From: RGIG4079 sp045646905
Lineage (GTDB): Bacteria; Bacteroidota; Bacteroidia; Bacteroidales; Muribaculaceae
Assembly (NCBI GenBank): GCA_045646905.1
Contig: JAZRLP010000022.1
Location: 1-64,000 of the forward strand
DNA length: 64,000 nucleotides
Direction: 5' to 3'
Shown: in pieces, positions 62,323 to 64,000 of the stretch
How positions within the stretch are numbered: the stretch's first letter is position 1
Layout of the letters: every line of letters starts with the position of its first letter
The notes under the pieces: generated by a model
Told to the model about the DNA's origin: nothing
The model's input: only the letters and a program-made list of their open reading frames with translations
Database searches by the model: none
Made by a program: the position numbers and the translations under genes

Positions 62323-64000
62323 TAGAGGAGTGATGAAAGATTGAAATTAGTAAATTCGGGATCTTTGATAGCTTTTGCAGCGAGTGAACTGTCGAGTTTA
62401 GCAGCTTGACGAAGATTGTTGATTACCAAGCTCTCGTTGTTAGTGCGAGCACCAAGTACAGCCATCAAATAATAAGATGTAGCATCGGGGGTAGTGATTG
62501 ATGCAAGAGTTTTCTTTGCTTTGCTGTAATCTTTAGTTAAGATTTGTGCGAGAGCAGCATTGTTTGTTTTGCTATCGCCAAATGCTTTGGCTGCAGCCAC
62601 ATTGTTGCCTGTTTTGAGGTAGTAAACACCGAGTGCTTCATTTACAGCGTCAATGCCACCAGCGTTACCCAATTGTTCGTTAGCTTTGTTGTATTCGCCG
62701 TTGAGCATAGAGATGAGACCGAGGTTCATGCTTGCTTCGCTTGAAGGGTTGATGCTTGCTGCTTTTTTGAAGTTGGCAGTAGCCGAAGTGTAATCTTTAG
62801 CAACAAATTGGCAAGCACCAAGGTTGTTGAATGCACGGAAGTCGTTGCCATAGATGCCAGCAGTAGTGTTGTAGATTTCAATCTTTTTGTTGTTGTCATT
62901 GGTCAATGTAGCGCAGTAGAGCAATTCATCAACAGTTAATGATTTAGGATCATTTTCATAAGCTTCTTTGATTTGTTCGTCGCTTTTGCCAATTACATCA
63001 ACTGTGGCAGTGAGGCGAGAGTAACGAAGTTGAGGAAGAATTTCAACTGCAAGTTGATCAAATACCGATGACAAGTTGCGAATTTCTTTTTCACGCACTT
63101 CGGGGTCTTGATACATTGAAAGAACACTCAATATAAGTTCTTTGTCTTGGATATTGCTTTCAGCAACAAGGTTTTGGAAACCTTCCCAGTCTTGTGCAGT
63201 GAATTGAGCAGTAAGTTCGCCAAATTCAGCAATTTGTTGGTCTTTCAAGTGCTTTTCAAGATAAGCGCTTGTGTTTTTTTCGCGTTTTTCAGCGAGGTTT
63301 TTGTTGTATTCATAACCACCTTCGGGTGAAGCGTATGAAGAAATGTTGATTTCTTTAATTTGACGAGTTGAGTCGGCATTTGCGTTAGCAAGTTGTTGGT
63401 TGAATGTTTGCATTGCTTCGCTACGCAATTCTCCATCGCGAATGTTTGCTTTGTTGATAAGGAACTTGATGTCGGCCGAGTATTTTTCGTTGATTACGCG
63501 TTGGAATTTGTCGGGAGCGATAGCAGGAGTAGTGCTTTCAACGCTTGCGATAGCTGCAGTAGTGTTGATGCCTTGAGAAACTTTTACGCGAGGAAGAACA
63601 TATTGTTTCTTGCCTTGTTTTACATCAAAGTTAAGATACAATTCGGCATCTTCCATGTTTGGTTGATAATCATAAGAAACAGGGATGGTAACAGTTCCAC
63701 CATTATCGTAGCTGATAACAGGGCTATTGCCACGCACTTTCTCACCTTGATATGTATAGGCTTGTGAAGCGATTTCAGTGCCATTTACATTGAGGTAAGG
63801 GGTAACAGTAACTTCGGCGTTCTTAACAAAGATTTTAGCAGGAATTTTACCTGTAATAGTGCCAGGAACTTTTTCGCCTGAAACTTCAAGCGGATTGGGA
63901 TTGACAGAGAAATAATTGCTGTCAAATTGAGAGATTTTTTTGTTGCAACCGGTAAGAATAGTTGCGCCACCCACAAAGAGTGCAAGTAACAGTTTTTTGT
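62322..64000 (-). CDS. OmpA/TPR lipoprotein, 5' end cut by the window edge
   Basis: The frame runs off the right edge; the visible N-terminus reads KKLLLALFVGGATILTGCNKK, so an SPII lipoprotein whose start codon lies just outside (the GTG at 63974 is inside the signal and was rejected). At least 558 residues remain. Residues ~25-155 are beta-rich (two strand repeats, e.g. AEVTVTPYLNVNGTEIASQAY). An OmpA-like part follows (INISSYASPEGGYEYNKNLAEKREKNTSAYL, ~195-250), then helical TPR-type repeats to the end (EALGVYYLKTGNNVAAAKAF). Domain order is that of Bacteroidota OmpA-family lipoproteins with TPR that tie the envelope to peptidoglycan. The His-rich gene follows by a one-base overlap. Confidence 0.88.
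   Translation of the reverse strand, partial: KKLLLALFVGGATILTGCNKKISQFDSNYFSVNPNPLEVSGEKVPGTITGKIPAKIFVKNAEVTVTPYLNVNGTEIASQAYTYQGEKVRGNSPVISYDNGGTVTIPVSYDYQPNMEDAELYLNFDVKQGKKQYVLPRVKVSQGINTTAAIASVESTTPAIAPDKFQRVINEKYSADIKFLINKANIRDGELRSEAMQTFNQQLANANADSTRQIKEINISSYASPEGGYEYNKNLAEKREKNTSAYLEKHLKDQQIAEFGELTAQFTAQDWEGFQNLVAESNIQDKELILSVLSMYQDPEVREKEIRNLSSVFDQLAVEILPQLRYSRLTATVDVIGKSDEQIKEAYENDPKSLTVDELLYCATLTNDNNKKIEIYNTTAGIYGNDFRAFNNLGACQFVAKDYTSATANFKKAASINPSSEASMNLGLISMLNGEYNKANEQLGNAGGIDAVNEALGVYYLKTGNNVAAAKAFGDSKTNNAALAQILTKDYSKAKKTLASITTPDATSYYLMAVLGARTNNESLVINNLRQAAKLDSSLAAKAIKDPEFTNFNLSSLL

Noticed and set aside
63972..63974. GTG at 63974 as start of the OmpA/TPR lipoprotein
   Set aside because: The upstream codons KKLLLALF complete a normal SPII signal; the start is outside the window.

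Overview
The window looks like a chromosomal segment from a gut- or mouth-type member of the Bacteroidales (Bacteroidota). The evidence is indirect but consistent: low-GC DNA; repeated TAnnTTTG promoter -7 boxes (the Bacteroidetes sigma-ABfr signature), several with an upstream TTTG/TTG; many SPII lipoproteins; several BspA-type leucine-rich-repeat (LRR_5) surface proteins; and short C-terminal tails resembling type IX secretion sorting domains. The family (Muribaculaceae, Prevotellaceae or other) cannot be fixed from what I see. Both window edges cut genes: the first gene is open to the left edge and the last (minus-strand) gene is open to the right edge.

Layout. 1-14.7 kb: an apparent operon of five exported proteins (a giant EF-hand/LRR protein, a fibronectin-III-like protein, an Ig-like lipoprotein, a small tail-bearing protein and a 1,206-aa protein), mostly of unknown role. 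14.8-21.7 kb: a DUF1573 protein, two adjacent BspA-like proteins sharing a near-identical 3' end, and three small exported or lipoprotein genes. 22.0-27.9 kb: a compact AT-rich accessory cassette between terminators: a methyltransferase-like protein, a minimal UvrD-like helicase, an unrecognised 793-aa protein, a DUF1848 protein with a C-terminal CX3CX2C cluster, and an XRE regulator. This is the best candidate in the window for an undescribed (possibly anti-phage) system. 28.1-36.9 kb: tRNA-CAU, a large, apparently highly expressed LRR protein, a C1 (bleomycin-hydrolase-like) peptidase, a GH13 neopullulanase-like enzyme, a phosphodiesterase, a SPOR-like lipoprotein, a candidate small RNA, tRNA-Leu(UAA) and a TSCPD-domain protein. 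37-40.9 kb: a tandem pair of membrane-anchored paralogues of unknown function, then tatAC on the opposite strand.

41-50.9 kb: fabD, a SulP-STAS anion transporter, a tiny Ala/Asp-rich lipoprotein, and a long operon (lipid kinase, DEAD-box helicase with DbpA-like tail, metal/corrinoid-binding lipoprotein, POT-like transporter, FecCD permease, ABC ATPase), which looks like an uptake system for an iron or cobalamin chelate. 51-57.7 kb (minus strand): a 1,151-aa LRR/Big_2 surface protein with a long structured leader, then an MsbA-like exporter and a CapA-like lipoprotein. 57.9-64 kb: malate dehydrogenase, a flavin-reductase-like protein, two tandem paralogous lipoproteins, a thioredoxin-fold lipoprotein, tRNA-Gly(CCC), and on the minus strand an OmpA/TPR lipoprotein followed by a very His-rich lipoprotein.

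Most functions are core metabolism, envelope biogenesis and nutrient uptake. The unusual content lies in the surface-protein operon at the left, the cassette at 22-28 kb, the paralogue pair at 37-39.8 kb and a few non-coding structures.
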